A stretch of DNA of 64,000 bases from Microvirga alba (GCF_015694465.1 NZ_JADQDO010000013.1:1-64000), one strand, 5' to 3'. Counted from the stretch's first letter, positions 1 through 9,699 are shown. The notes: a model not told the origin generated them from the letters alone. Made by a program: numbers and translations.

Positions 1-74
1 CCAACGCACGTCCGTCCAGGGGAGTGTGACATTCCTAGTTTGCCACCGTGGGACATTTTAACTTTGCGCCGACA
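1..74. mobile_element. Terminal end of an IS21-like insertion sequence (partial, cut by window edge)
   Basis: Two similar blocks containing GACATT, then TA, then TTTGC occur at about 26-44 and 50-68, 24 bases apart. Such repeated terminal blocks, with the outermost one ending in a CA dinucleotide (here at 74), are typical of IS21-family ends. Read inward on the minus strand the terminus starts TGTCGGCGCAAAG. No transposase is inside the window, so the body of the element would lie to the left. Family assignment rests on motif recall only. Confidence 0.5.
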
Positions 75-129
75 ATATAAAATTCGCATAAGATATATTA
101 TGGAACTTAAATATACGAGGAATTGGAAA

Positions 130-219
130 ATGTTAGATCTTTGCACCTCTACGCCCGCACAGGACTATACGTTCTCGCCGGCGTCTCTGTGGGCGGGAAT
201 GGATGTCACGGGAGCATGA
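130..219 (+). CDS. Possible 29-residue small ORF, function unknown
   Basis: An ATG at 130 follows a purine-rich GAGGAATTGG stretch that could serve as a ribosome binding site, and an AT-rich, promoter-like region lies at 75-115. The ORF encodes 29 residues beginning MLDLCTSTPAQDY and stops before the convergent MBL gene. No family is recognised. It may be spurious; it is listed because spacing and composition differ from the surrounding high-GC DNA. Confidence 0.2.
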   Translation: MLDLCTSTPAQDYTFSPASLWAGMDVTGA

Positions 220-247
220 TCCGGGTTTAACGACGATGATCAGGGGC

Positions 248-1045
248 TTAATTGAACTCGATCCGCATGCCGTCAAAAGCCGGCTCGATATGAGGCGGAA
301 GTTCGGCTCGGAGCTTTTCATAGTCGAGGTCGGTGTGCAGGTTCGTCAGAACCGCGCGCTTGGGCTTGACCCGCTCGATCAATGCCAGCGCCTCAGCGAC
401 TGAAAAATGCGTCGGGTGCGGCGTATAGCGCAAGGCGTCCAGAATGAGCACATCGAGTCCCTCTAGATTGCTCATGCTGGCTGCCAGCACCTCGCTCACG
501 TCCGGCGCATACGCGAGGTTTCCAAACCGGAATCCGAACGCTTCGATGTCCCCATGCAGCATCCGGAACGGAACTGCCTGAACCGAACCGCCTGGCCCCG
601 AAATAACGGTCGGAACGTCGTGATCCAACCGATGGGCTTCCAGGATCGGCGGATAGCCGCTCCCCGCCGGGGTCTCGAAACAATAGCCGAACCGCATCAT
701 CAGCAATTCGCTTGTTAGCCTGTCTGCATAGATCGGTATCTTGCGGCGCATGGCGATCGCCAGCGGACGAAGATCGTCAATTCCGTGCGTATGGTCCGCG
801 TGCTCGTGCGTGAACAACACTGCGTCGAGCCGTGTCACGGCTGCGTCGAGAAGCTGTTCACGCAGATCGGGCGATGTATCAATCAGGACGCCCGTCGTCG
901 CATTTCCGCTCATCCGTTCCACCAGAACCGAGCAGCGGCGGCGGCGGTTTTTCGGGTTTGACGGATCGCACGCCCCCCAGCCCACACCGACACGCGGTAC
1001 GCCGCCGGAGGACCCGCAACCGAGGATCGTCAGTCTCAACGTCAT
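248..1045 (-). CDS. MBL-fold metallo-hydrolase (PhnP-like phosphodiesterase family)
   Basis: This 265-residue cytoplasmic protein has the metallo-beta-lactamase signature THEHADHTHGID, with metal ligands His80, His82, Asp84 and His85. It opens with the LGCGSSGGVPR segment typical of the PhnP/RNase Z-like branch, which usually hydrolyses phosphodiesters such as cyclic phosphates. The actual substrate cannot be read from sequence. Its ATG overlaps the tatD stop by four bases (ATGA), so the two are probably translationally coupled. The pairing of tatD with an MBL protein next to metG is common in alphaproteobacteria. Confidence 0.9.
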   Translation of the reverse strand: MTLRLTILGCGSSGGVPRVGVGWGACDPSNPKNRRRRCSVLVERMSGNATTGVLIDTSPDLREQLLDAAVTRLDAVLFTHEHADHTHGIDDLRPLAIAMRRKIPIYADRLTSELLMMRFGYCFETPAGSGYPPILEAHRLDHDVPTVISGPGGSVQAVPFRMLHGDIEAFGFRFGNLAYAPDVSEVLAASMSNLEGLDVLILDALRYTPHPTHFSVAEALALIERVKPKRAVLTNLHTDLDYEKLRAELPPHIEPAFDGMRIEFN

Positions 1046-1842
1046 GACGCGGTCGCTAGCCTGTCTGCCTGTGCCGCCTTGGAGAACAGGCGATAGAAAT
1101 TGGCGGTCGTGATGTCCGCGATCTCAGCGTCGCTTACCCCGATGACTTCCGCAAGGGCTCTGGCCGTATTGGCCACATAGGCCGGTTCGTTGGTTTTTCC
1201 GCGATGCGGCACGGGGGCGAGATAGGGCGCGTCCGTTTCGACCAGCAGACGCTCACGCGGGACCGCAGACGCAATGCGGCGAATATCGTCCGAGTTCTTG
1301 AAGGTCAGGATGCCCGAGAAAGAAACGTAAAGGCCGAGCTCGACGCCGACCTCAGCGAGCTTTGGCCCCGAGGAGAAGCAATGAAGAACCGCGCCGAACC
1401 GCCCTCGCCTCATCTCTTCGGAGAGAATGCGGATCATGTCCTCATCCGCGTTGCGGGCATGGATGACGAGCGGGAGTCCCGTCTCCCGCGCAGCGTCGAT
1501 ATGCGTGCGGAAAACCCGTTGCTGTACGTCATGAGGGCTCTTGTCATAATGATAGTCGAGGCCGGCCTCGCCGATGGCAATGCAGCGCGGATGGGCCGAT
1601 AGAGTAACAATCCGATCGGTCGGGATGTCGGGCTCTGCCGCCGCATTATGCGGATGCGTGCCGATCGTGAAAAAGACCGTCTCGTAAGCCTCGGCCAGCG
1701 CGCGATAGGTCTCAAAGCGGGCGATGTGAGTCGAAATGGTCACCATTCGGCCCACTCCCGCCGCTGTGGCTGCGGCCAGGACGCCAGGAAGGCGGGTTTG
1801 GAAATCGGGGAAATCCAGGTGGCAATGACTGTCGATCAACAT
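1042..1842 (-). CDS. tatD: TatD family metal-dependent deoxyribonuclease
   Basis: The 266-residue protein begins MLIDSHCHLDF, giving the His6-x-His8 metal pair of the TatD amidohydrolase fold. It also has GEAGLDYHYD near residues 91-100 (Glu92) and VETDAPYLAP near the C-terminus. TatD proteins are metal-dependent 3'-5' DNases/RNases linked to DNA repair and quality control. Length matches the family. It lies in the minus-strand run between the inserted GH1 gene and the MBL gene, overlapping the latter by four bases. Confidence 0.95.
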   Translation of the reverse strand: MLIDSHCHLDFPDFQTRLPGVLAAATAAGVGRMVTISTHIARFETYRALAEAYETVFFTIGTHPHNAAAEPDIPTDRIVTLSAHPRCIAIGEAGLDYHYDKSPHDVQQRVFRTHIDAARETGLPLVIHARNADEDMIRILSEEMRRGRFGAVLHCFSSGPKLAEVGVELGLYVSFSGILTFKNSDDIRRIASAVPRERLLVETDAPYLAPVPHRGKTNEPAYVANTARALAEVIGVSDAEIADITTANFYRLFSKAAQADRLATAS

Positions 1843-1952
1843 AGCGGAAGGCGCCCTCCTCTTTCGACGCCTCTAGAGAATATTTCGGCGAAATGGCACT
1901 GCCTCCATAAAGCGGATAGCGTCCCTTTCGTCCACCATTCTCCCGACCGGGC

Positions 1953-3263
1953 TCACCGGGATGCCTGCTGGACATCGTCCTGGCGATTGGAAAACAGGCG
2001 GCGCGCGCGCTCCCGATGCCGGAGAACGGGCGCTTCGTTGTATTCGTAGGGATAGACGATCGGCAGGGTCAGGCAGACGCTCTGAGCCGGCAGTACATCG
2101 CACCAATCCTCAATAAGCTGCTTGTAGCCTCTGCCGACAGGCCGGATCTGGCGATCGAGGTCGTAAAGCCCCACGGGGCAGATGCAATTGTCTTCCTGCC
2201 GAAGGGCGGAGTTCCAATCTACTTGGTCAGTCAGGGAATACCAGGTGAAGCCGACGATCGGAACGCCGTTATTCCTGACGCGCAGCACGTTGGCCCACTG
2301 CTTCCAGAGCCAATTGGCCGCCTCGTCGCCCTTCGGCCCCTCCATGAGGTTTGTTTCGGTGTGCATCACGGGCAATCGGAAGCGGTCATAATATTGCCGG
2401 GTGATCTCGTCATAGCCGAAGACATCGCCCGCGGCGGTCGTGATTCCGTTCGCCTTCACCCGATGCTCGTTGCTGAGGTAATAGTCGTTTCCCATGATGC
2501 AGTGATGTCGGAGCGACGATCGGTCGAGGAAGAAATGATACTCCTCCCGGGTCATACCGTTATCCATCACATACTCATACATTTCCGAGTCGATGCGCCG
2601 TCCGTAATTGAGGTCGAGGGAGAGAAAACGCTTGGCGTTCATGATTTCCGCCGGCTTGATCGCAGCGGGGTTCTCCGCGTGGAAATACTCCGACGACTCG
2701 CTTTGAATGAAAATAGCGTCTGGCCTGATCCGGAGAATGCGCTCCATGGCGAGCACATTGGCTTTGACCATGTGCTTGAGCGCGGTGACGAACGCGCGGT
2801 CGCTCTTCAACTGCTCGTTCCACCAGCCATAGGCGGCTGAAAACAGGGCGCAGACGAACATCTCGTTGATGGGTGTGTAGAGCTGCACCCATGGATAGCG
2901 CGCGGCGAATGCCTCCGCATAGGACGCGAAAAGCTCCGGGAAATCGGGGTTCTGGAAGTTCTCGATCCAGTCGGGAACGCCGAAATGGCAGAGATCCACG
3001 ATCGGAATGATTTCCCGCTTTTCGAGTTCGCGGAAGGTCGTATCCGCGAAAGACCAATCGTAGCGGCCAGGGCCGATAAAGGTCGTGTAGAGCGGCGGCC
3101 CGTAGCGCAGAACCTGTAGACCGAGCTCCTTCACGAGGTCGAAATCGGTCTGCCAGTATTTGTAATGGCCGCACTTTTCCATCTCATCGATGCGGGTGCG
3201 GCCATTGTTGATCGTCGGGATGCTATTCTCGATCCCGGTGGCGAACATGAAGGTGGTGAACAT
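1953..3263 (-). CDS. Glycoside hydrolase family 1 (beta-glucosidase-like)
   Basis: A 436-residue protein with GH1 features: the TPINEMF segment near residues 135-141 fits the acid/base TxNE motif, and MHTETNL near residues 300-306 fits the nucleophile (I/V)TEN-like motif in diverged form. There is no signal peptide, so it is probably cytoplasmic. It begins MFTTFMFATGIENS; an internal ATG at 3248 is an alternative start. The substrate is unknown. It sits between metG and tatD, which are usually adjacent in related genomes, and is separated from metG by a nested inverted repeat. That suggests later insertion into a conserved cluster. Confidence 0.8.
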   Translation of the reverse strand: MFTTFMFATGIENSIPTINNGRTRIDEMEKCGHYKYWQTDFDLVKELGLQVLRYGPPLYTTFIGPGRYDWSFADTTFRELEKREIIPIVDLCHFGVPDWIENFQNPDFPELFASYAEAFAARYPWVQLYTPINEMFVCALFSAAYGWWNEQLKSDRAFVTALKHMVKANVLAMERILRIRPDAIFIQSESSEYFHAENPAAIKPAEIMNAKRFLSLDLNYGRRIDSEMYEYVMDNGMTREEYHFFLDRSSLRHHCIMGNDYYLSNEHRVKANGITTAAGDVFGYDEITRQYYDRFRLPVMHTETNLMEGPKGDEAANWLWKQWANVLRVRNNGVPIVGFTWYSLTDQVDWNSALRQEDNCICPVGLYDLDRQIRPVGRGYKQLIEDWCDVLPAQSVCLTLPIVYPYEYNEAPVLRHRERARRLFSNRQDDVQQASR

Positions 3264-3267
3264 CGCT

Positions 3268-3306
3268 GCTTCCGCTCCGGGCCGAAGGGCCGATCAAAGC
3301 GGAAGC
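3268..3306 (-). other. Nested inverted repeat between metG and the GH1 gene
   Basis: A 9-bp outer stem (GCTTCCGCT / AGCGGAAGC) encloses a second inverted GGCC repeat. It lies in the 51-bp gap after metG and just before the GH1 start. It lacks a strong T-tract on the minus strand, so it could be a weak terminator, an mRNA-stabilising hairpin or an attenuator. Confidence 0.35.
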
Positions 3307-3314
3307 GCTGTGCT

Positions 3315-4865
3315 TTAAGACGCCTCCGCTTCCATATAACGCGGGAAGATCGGCGCAGGTTGCGGCAGAGCCGTGCCGGCGCTAAGGCGATGGATCGGTC
3401 CGACGGCCGCAAGCACGCGCTGGTCGGGGGCAACCGACAACAGATCGAGAAGCTTGGCTGCCGCCTCAGGCACGAATGGCTGGGCCAGAATTCCGACCGC
3501 GCGCAGTACCTCCGCCGTCACGTAAAGTACCGTGGCCATGCGGGCGGGGTCTTGCTTGCGCAGCACCCAGGGCTCCTGCGAGGCGAAATAACGGTTGGCC
3601 TCCGCGACAACGGCCCAGATTTCGCTAAGCGCGGTGTGCAGGGCGTAATCGCCAAGCGCCGCCCTCGCCTTTCCCGGCAGCGCATCAGCAAGCCACAGCA
3701 TATCTTGATCGGCCTGCGTGAATTCCCCCGGTTGGGGCACAGCCGCATCACAATTCTTCGCGATCATCGACAACGAGCGCTGCGCCAGATTCCCGAGATC
3801 GTTCGCAAGATCCGCATTGATCCGGTTGACGATGGCCTCGTGCGAATAGTTGCCGTCCTGTCCAAAGGGCACTTCACGCATGAAGAAATAGCGAAGCTGG
3901 TCGACGCCATAGGTCTCGGCCAGATCGAAGGGGTCGATCACGTTGCCGACCGACTTCGACATCTTCTCCCCGCGATTGAACAGGAAGCCATGCCCGAAGA
4001 CCTGCTTCGGCAACGGCAACTCGGCGGACATCAGGAAAGCCGGCCAGTAAACCGTGTGGAAGCGAACGATGTCCTTGCCGATGATGTGAACATCGGCGGG
4101 CCAGTAATGCCAGCGCGGGTTGTTCTCTTCAGGGAAGCCGCAGCCGGTCAGGTAGTTGTTGAGAGCATCGATCCACACATACATCACGTGCTTCGGATCA
4201 CCCGGAACGGGCAGGCCCCAGTTGAAGGTCGTGCGGCTGATCGAAAGATCCTGCAGGCCGGAACGAACGAAACTGACGATCTCGTTGCGCCGGGTCTCGG
4301 GGCTGACGAAATCCGGATTTGCCTTGTAGTGTTCCAGCAGGCGGTCCTGATAGGCGGAGAGGCGGAAGAAATAACTCTCCTCCTCGATCCACTCGACGGG
4401 AGTGCCCGTCGGGGCGCGCCAGCTTCCATCGGGCTGCTTCGTCAGCTCGCTCTCATCGTAATACGCCTCGTCCCGGACCGAGTACCAGCCCGAATACTTG
4501 GACAGATAGATATCCCCCCTCTCCTCCATGCGGCGCCAGAGTTCCTGGGTCGAGGGTAGGTGGTCGGAATCGGTCGTGCGGATGAACCGATCATAGGAGC
4601 AGTTCAGCCGGTCAGCCATGGCGCGGAACTTCGCCGCCATCTCGTCGACGAATGCCTTGGGTGTGGTGTTGTTGCGGTCGGCCGTTTGCTGGATCTTGAG
4701 GCCATGCTCGTCCGTGCCCGTCATGAAGAACACGTCATAGCCATCAATGCGCTTGAAGCGCGCGATCGCATCGGACGCGACGATCTCGTAGGCGTGGCCG
4801 ATATGGGGAGCCCCATTCGGGTACGAGATGGCCGTGGTGATATAGAATTTCTGCTTGTCGGCCAT
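3315..4865 (-). CDS. metG: Methionine--tRNA ligase
   Basis: The 516-residue class I synthetase charges tRNA-Met in the cytoplasm. The HIGH-type motif is in [11 protein letters not shown] near residues 15-25 and the KMSKS loop is in [10 protein letters not shown] near residue 300, followed by the anticodon-binding alpha-helical domain. It is the short form without a C-terminal EMAP/tRNA-binding extension, as is usual in alphaproteobacteria. It follows holB by 40 bases and begins [18 protein letters not shown]. Confidence 0.97.
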   Translation of the reverse strand: MADKQKFYITTAISYPNGAPHIGHAYEIVASDAIARFKRIDGYDVFFMTGTDEHGLKIQQTADRNNTTPKAFVDEMAAKFRAMADRLNCSYDRFIRTTDSDHLPSTQELWRRMEERGDIYLSKYSGWYSVRDEAYYDESELTKQPDGSWRAPTGTPVEWIEEESYFFRLSAYQDRLLEHYKANPDFVSPETRRNEIVSFVRSGLQDLSISRTTFNWGLPVPGDPKHVMYVWIDALNNYLTGCGFPEENNPRWHYWPADVHIIGKDIVRFHTVYWPAFLMSAELPLPKQVFGHGFLFNRGEKMSKSVGNVIDPFDLAETYGVDQLRYFFMREVPFGQDGNYSHEAIVNRINADLANDLGNLAQRSLSMIAKNCDAAVPQPGEFTQADQDMLWLADALPGKARAALGDYALHTALSEIWAVVAEANRYFASQEPWVLRKQDPARMATVLYVTAEVLRAVGILAQPFVPEAAAKLLDLLSVAPDQRVLAAVGPIHRLSAGTALPQPAPIFPRYMEAEAS

Positions 4866-4905
4866 ACGAAAACCTTACTGGTCAAACCTTCCGGGCGGCA
4901 GCGGC

Positions 4906-5970
4906 CTATGCCGTTCGCCGAACCGCATCGGCAAGATCGTCGAACAGCGTCAGGATGAAAGGCCGGCGATCGAGGTTGAACACGTCGATCTCGCGCGCCG
5001 AGCGGGCGATCTTGTCACACACCTCCACCAAAGGCGCAAGGCGTGATGCGCCAAGGCTTGCATGCTGATGAAGCCGCCCTGTGACCCAGCGCTGCACTGT
5101 TTCGAGGGTCAGATCGAAATTCTCGCCGGCGTCGCGTTTAGCAAGGGACTCGGCAAGCGCCAGAACCTGCTTGGAATCCGCCCGAGGCAGGCCTTCGAGA
5201 AGCCTGTTGATGTGCTCGATGAAGGCGACTTTTTCCTCGTCCAGCAATTCGAGGCTCCGTCGCACGGACCCTTCGCTGTACCGCAACGCCTGATCGACAA
5301 CGTCGTCCGAAATCTCCGTCCACGGCGATCCCAGAGAGGTGATGACGGATCGAATATCCTGGTCTGCGAGAGGTCGCAGCAGCAACCGCCGGCAGCGCGA
5401 GCGGATCGTCGGCAAAACGCGCTGGGGCGCATGGCTGACGATGAGAAAAAGCGAGCGCGGCGGTGGTTCCTCGATCACTTTGAGGAGCGCGTTGGCGCTG
5501 GAGATCGTCAGATCCTCGGCGCTGTCGACGATGCAGACCCTGTAACCGCCATCAGCCGCGGTTGAGCCGAACATGCCGAGAGCCTTCCGCACCGCATCCA
5601 CTGGGATCGTGGTCGAGGCACCCTTCTTGTCCGTGGCCGGCGCGCGCCGGAGAATGGCGAGATTGGGATGCGACAGCGCCGCCACCTGACGAGCGACAGA
5701 GGATGTCGGCGCAACATCCAAATCCTGGATGTCGCTATCCCGGTTTTTCTGGGGGTCGAGAACGGTGCGGGCCACGCGATACGCAAGGGTGGCCTTGCCG
5801 ATTCCCTGAGGCCCACCGATCAGCCAAGCGTGATGGAGGCGGCCGCTGCGCAGCCCTTCGATGAAAGCGGCCTCACCTTCCGCGTGCCCGAAGAAAGCGA
5901 ATTGGTGTCGCGGATGACGAACGCCTTCAAGCTGATCTGGCTCGTTCATATCGGCTTCGTCACGCGACAT
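4906..5970 (-). CDS. holB: DNA polymerase III subunit delta prime
   Basis: A 354-residue clamp-loader subunit. It has the AAA+ P-loop GGPQGIGKAT (residues 52-61), a Walker-B-like VDSAEDL segment, SSANALLKVIEEPP, and the SRC region near the sensor motif (IRSRCRRL). Delta prime forms part of the clamp-loading complex that places the beta clamp on DNA. The start overlaps the tmk stop by about 11 bases; a second ATG at 5949 is an alternative that removes the overlap. The tmk-holB-metG order is a conserved bacterial arrangement. Confidence 0.93.
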   Translation of the reverse strand: MSRDEADMNEPDQLEGVRHPRHQFAFFGHAEGEAAFIEGLRSGRLHHAWLIGGPQGIGKATLAYRVARTVLDPQKNRDSDIQDLDVAPTSSVARQVAALSHPNLAILRRAPATDKKGASTTIPVDAVRKALGMFGSTAADGGYRVCIVDSAEDLTISSANALLKVIEEPPPRSLFLIVSHAPQRVLPTIRSRCRRLLLRPLADQDIRSVITSLGSPWTEISDDVVDQALRYSEGSVRRSLELLDEEKVAFIEHINRLLEGLPRADSKQVLALAESLAKRDAGENFDLTLETVQRWVTGRLHQHASLGASRLAPLVEVCDKIARSAREIDVFNLDRRPFILTLFDDLADAVRRTA

Positions 5971-6637
5971 CGAGCGGCCTCGTCACGTTTGTCGCCAGAG
6001 CCGGAAGCCGCTCGCGTACGGTCGCCCAGATGGCGGCCTCGACTTCATCCGGCGGATGATTGGCATCTATCACCGCACAGCGCTTCGGGTCGGCTTCGGC
6101 GATGGCGAGAAAAGCCCCGCGCAGCGTCTGATGGAAGGTCAGAGCCTCATCTTCGAACCGGTCAACCCCCTCCCCCTTGCTGGCGCGGCGCGAACCGGCA
6201 CGGGACAGACCAATTTCGGCTGGAAGATCGAGGATCAAGGTCAGGTCGGGTTTGACACCCCGCAATGTGACCCTTTCTAGCCCATCTATCAATAGTTTAT
6301 CGAGATTTCCTGAAGATCCTTGATAAGCCCGCAATGAGTCCGCAAAGCGATCGCACAACACGTGAACGCCCTTTTTGAGAGCAGGCTCGATCGTCTTGTC
6401 GATATGGTCAATACGGGCGGCGGCGAACAGGACCGCCTCGGCGAATGGCCCGAGATGCTTCGCGCGCCCCTCGAGAATGAAGGACCGGAGTTGTTCGGCA
6501 TAGGGCGAGCCGCCTGGTTCTCTGGTGACGAGAACGGGCTGGCCGAGCTGTTCGAACCGCTGGCGAAGTCGACCGATCTGTGTCGACTTTCCCGCGCCCT
6601 CTCCGCCCTCGAAGGTGATGAATATGCCAGCCATCAA
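5960..6637 (-). CDS. tmk: Thymidylate kinase (dTMP kinase)
   Basis: A 225-residue P-loop kinase that phosphorylates dTMP to dTDP for DNA synthesis. Seen are FEGGEGAGKST (P-loop, about residues 8-18), the VLCDRFADS segment carrying the DR(F/Y) motif, and the lid region SRRASKGEGVDRFE. Length is normal. The ATG overlaps the stop of the upstream carboxypeptidase gene by four bases, pointing to translational coupling inside the conserved operon. Confidence 0.95.
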   Translation of the reverse strand: MMAGIFITFEGGEGAGKSTQIGRLRQRFEQLGQPVLVTREPGGSPYAEQLRSFILEGRAKHLGPFAEAVLFAAARIDHIDKTIEPALKKGVHVLCDRFADSLRAYQGSSGNLDKLLIDGLERVTLRGVKPDLTLILDLPAEIGLSRAGSRRASKGEGVDRFEDEALTFHQTLRGAFLAIAEADPKRCAVIDANHPPDEVEAAIWATVRERLPALATNVTRPLDVA

Positions 6638-7857
6638 AGCTTATTGGTCACGCTCGACATGGCGCGACGAACCCAGCCCGTGCCGAATTCAAGAAGACCG
6701 TCCAAAGCACGCTGCCTCAGGTTTCCTTCCCTGATGTCCTCGTTGGCATAAAGGGGCATTTCTAGGGCCTGCATATCACCACGGTTGACCTGAATCCGGG
6801 CGACCTCGGCTCCCTTCTGAATAGGAGCCTTGAGCGGGCCGGTATAAACGATGCGGGCGGAGATCCGCTCTCCCTCCCCACGACGAACAAGTACACGAAC
6901 GGGCTTCTTGGAGACAAGCGGTAAGGAACGCTGGTCACCGCCGAACACTTGAGCGTCCCCAATGACCTGCCCTTCGGCGAAAAGCTGCTGAGGTTCAAAG
7001 GCGCGGAACCCCCAATCGAGCAGCTTGCGCGCTTCCGTGGCACGATCCTTCGCCGTTTTCATGCCGTTCACGACGACAATGAGTCTTTGGCCGTTCTGGA
7101 CGGCTGAACCGATCAGGCCGTAGCCGGATTCTTCGATATTGCCGGTCTTCAGCCCATCCGCGCCAATGTCCATGGTGAGTAACGGGTTGCGGTTTTGCTG
7201 GCGGATCTTGTTCCAGGTGAATTCGCGCTCTCCGAACATCTTATAGAGATCGGGATAGGTGTCGATGATGAAAAGGCTGAGCTTGGCGAGGTCACGAACC
7301 GTTACCTTCTGGTGTGGGTCGCTATAGCCCGTCGCATTGCGGAAGGTCGATTTTGTGAGGCCGATCTGCTGGGCTCGTTCGTTCATCAACCGGGCGAAGT
7401 TGTCCTCCGTGCCCGAAATGCCTTCTGCGATCGCGATTGCCGCGTCGTTCCCTGATTGGACCACCAAGCCACGCAGAAGATCCTCCAGCCGAATGCTGGT
7501 GTTCACCTTGGCGAACATTGAGGACCCGCCTGAACCCGCCCCCCCTCTGCGCCAGGCGTTCGTGGAGATCGTGAACTCCGAGTTCATCGACAAGCGCCCG
7601 TTCTTCAATTCGCTGAAGACAACTTCCGCCGTCATGGTCTTGGCCATGCTGGCCGGCGCCATCAGCTCATCCGCATTTTTTTCGAACAGAATGGTCTGCG
7701 TATCGGCGTCGATGAGAATGGCGGTCGGCGCCGTGGTCTGGAAGCTCTGCGCCAACGCTTCTCGTGAAAATACCAGCACTGAAATGGCACAGGAAAGAAA
7801 GCCGATAATCGCCAGCTTTCGGGAGCTCGCATCTTGGCGCATCGCAACGACACCCAC
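6634..7857 (-). CDS. D-alanyl-D-alanine carboxypeptidase (PBP5/DacF type, peptidase S11)
   Basis: A 407-residue secreted low-molecular-weight penicillin-binding protein that trims the terminal D-Ala of peptidoglycan stem peptides. An N-terminal signal peptide (hydrophobic stretch about 15-30, possible cleavage after ALA near residue 36) is followed by Ser70-x-x-Lys73 (PASMAK), the SGN motif in VVQSGNDAA, and DGLKTG. The C-terminal part fits the PBP5 beta domain. Neighbours tmk and rlpA are consistent with a cell-wall and division cluster. An ATG at 7842 is an alternative start. Confidence 0.94.
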   Translation of the reverse strand: MGVVAMRQDASSRKLAIIGFLSCAISVLVFSREALAQSFQTTAPTAILIDADTQTILFEKNADELMAPASMAKTMTAEVVFSELKNGRLSMNSEFTISTNAWRRGGAGSGGSSMFAKVNTSIRLEDLLRGLVVQSGNDAAIAIAEGISGTEDNFARLMNERAQQIGLTKSTFRNATGYSDPHQKVTVRDLAKLSLFIIDTYPDLYKMFGEREFTWNKIRQQNRNPLLTMDIGADGLKTGNIEESGYGLIGSAVQNGQRLIVVVNGMKTAKDRATEARKLLDWGFRAFEPQQLFAEGQVIGDAQVFGGDQRSLPLVSKKPVRVLVRRGEGERISARIVYTGPLKAPIQKGAEVARIQVNRGDMQALEMPLYANEDIREGNLRQRALDGLLEFGTGWVRRAMSSVTNKL

Positions 7858-8058
7858 ACGCTTCCCTTAGGACACAGGGAATCTGTGGCGCGCCAAGGAC
7901 AATTCAACGACGGGCCAGCCTCCCTGGCGGGGGCGCTCGATCCTTAGAGCGTGATCAGCAAAAGCAGGATAACCCGATCTTTGCGGCCGATCACGGTCCA
8001 ATTTATTGAACTAGCTTATCATTTTCCGCCGAACCGTCGTGCTTCGGCGGATACCGCG

Positions 8059-9108
8059 CTACCGGAGCACGAACTTCGACTGATCGAGCGTGTTGAAGCT
8101 GCTGCTCTTGTGGAACCCTGCCTTGGATTCCTCCGGCGCGGAATAATACAAGCCGGCCAGGACCGGACGTGACGGCGGAAGAACGGTGGGACCGACCGAG
8201 CTGAGCGTCGCCACGGGCGTCGCCGCACTCGGGATCGTTCCGAGATCGAACGGCCGCTCAGGCGGGAGCGGAATCTTGCTCGCGAAAGACATCGAAACGG
8301 GCGCAGCCGAAGCAACGGTCTGCGCTGCGCTTCCCGCGGCGACAGGGGCCTCATCGGCCTCGTCGCTCGGCTCGTAGGCGCGCAAGGCGATTGCATCGCG
8401 CGGCGCGTTAGGCCGTGGTGAAGCTTGGGCGATCATCGTCGGCGCGGCGCCGGTCAGCGAGGCCGGCTGGCCATCGGTACGAAGGCTGGCGAGCAGAATG
8501 CGGTCGTCGCTGCCATTGGTCGAGGCCCGTCCGACATATTCCACCTTCACGCGCGCCGTGCCCTGGCCCTTGAAGCCGAGCGCGGAGGCGGCGCGCTCTG
8601 ACACGTCGATGATGCGGTTTCCGTGAAACGGCCCGCGATCGTTCACCCGAACGATCATGGAATGGCCGTTCTGCACATTCGTGACGCGAGCATAGCTTGG
8701 CAACGGCATTGTCGTATGGGCTGCGGCGATCGAGGCGCGATCGAAAATCTCGCCGTTCGCGGTCATGCGGCCGTGGAAATTCGACCCATACCAAGAGGCA
8801 AGGCCCACGCCCGCATAGCGGCTATTCTCGTTCGGCTGATAAGTGCGGCCGGCGACCGTGTAGGGCCTTCCAACGAGTTCGCGTCCACCGCCCTTGGGAA
8901 CCGGCTGGCCATCGGCGATGACCTTGGGGCTCGGAGCAACGCCGTATTTCGGGTCGATGCCGCCCCGAACATTGGAGCAGTTCGCGGCCGTCAGTGCGAT
9001 GGCGGTAACGCCTGCAATGCGGAGGATGGCCTGATGATTGACCGAGGCAATGCGCCCCTTCAATCCGGTCTTCGACTCGGCGCGATCACAATGCATATCG
9101 TTGCGCAT
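8059..9108 (-). CDS. rlpA: Septal ring lytic transglycosylase RlpA family protein
   Basis: The protein has a hydrophobic N-terminus and then a double-psi beta-barrel: GLASWYGSNFHG, TANGEIFD, RVNDRGPFHGNRIIDVS and ALGFKGQGTARVKVEYVG. This is the RlpA catalytic core, which cleaves naked glycan at the septum. The C-terminus is Pro/Ala/Ser-rich and no SPOR domain is obvious. The reading frame opens to 9225, but the ATGs at 9108 and 9096 fit a normal signal sequence better. The cysteine context (TAANC) is a poor lipobox because Asn precedes Cys, so lipidation is uncertain. Confidence 0.85.
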   Translation of the reverse strand: MRNDMHCDRAESKTGLKGRIASVNHQAILRIAGVTAIALTAANCSNVRGGIDPKYGVAPSPKVIADGQPVPKGGGRELVGRPYTVAGRTYQPNENSRYAGVGLASWYGSNFHGRMTANGEIFDRASIAAAHTTMPLPSYARVTNVQNGHSMIVRVNDRGPFHGNRIIDVSERAASALGFKGQGTARVKVEYVGRASTNGSDDRILLASLRTDGQPASLTGAAPTMIAQASPRPNAPRDAIALRAYEPSDEADEAPVAAGSAAQTVASAAPVSMSFASKIPLPPERPFDLGTIPSAATPVATLSSVGPTVLPPSRPVLAGLYYSAPEESKAGFHKSSSFNTLDQSKFVLR

Positions 9109-9699
9109 TCCCTTAGTTCGCACATCTCGCGGCACCCAATTCAGCAGGGCAGCCACCAAGGTGCTATTTCGGCGCTTAAGGGAAGGTGAAATAGCCGCGC
9201 TTGTCAATGGCAAAGCTCGCGTCAACGATACATTGTATATAAGCGTTTATAATTCATATATAACAAAGACTTACAAAATTTTCACGCGAGCCGCGCAGGC
9301 AATTCACGGTGCATAACGTTTCGGCCGAACCCCTGCCCCGGACTGCGATCACGCGACACACTGCGAGCCCCGGGGATCGCGAGAAAGGTGTGCATCCATG
9401 CGGAAAAATATCAATTAGATCAAATTTTTAGCCTCGTATCGCTCCGTCCGCACGAGGGTGAATCATATAGACCCGCACCTCTTCTCCGCGTCGCCGAACC
9501 AGATTTCGTTAACCAGACTTGCAAGGAGAGACACGAATCGACCGCCCCCATGTTCCTGGACGTTTCGGTCGATTGGCAAATGCGTCCAGCAGCCTCACTG
9601 CCTGGTCAAACGTGCGCACCAGTTGACGGCGATGGGCTCGCGGCCTTAGACAGCCTTTATCGCGAAACGAGGGCGGCACAGGCTCGCTTCCTCGTATCC
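9109..9699. other. Intergenic region between rlpA and tRNA-Ser
   Basis: This stretch contains an AT-rich patch at about 9225-9285, unlike the flanking GC-rich DNA, that could hold the rlpA promoter. No convincing gene was found; a long plus-strand frame here runs through the tRNA gene and is not credible. Confidence 0.5.

Noticed and set aside
3165-4559. 464-codon plus-strand frame antisense to metG
   Set aside because: High-GC antisense shadow of an unmistakable metG; no recognisable domain.
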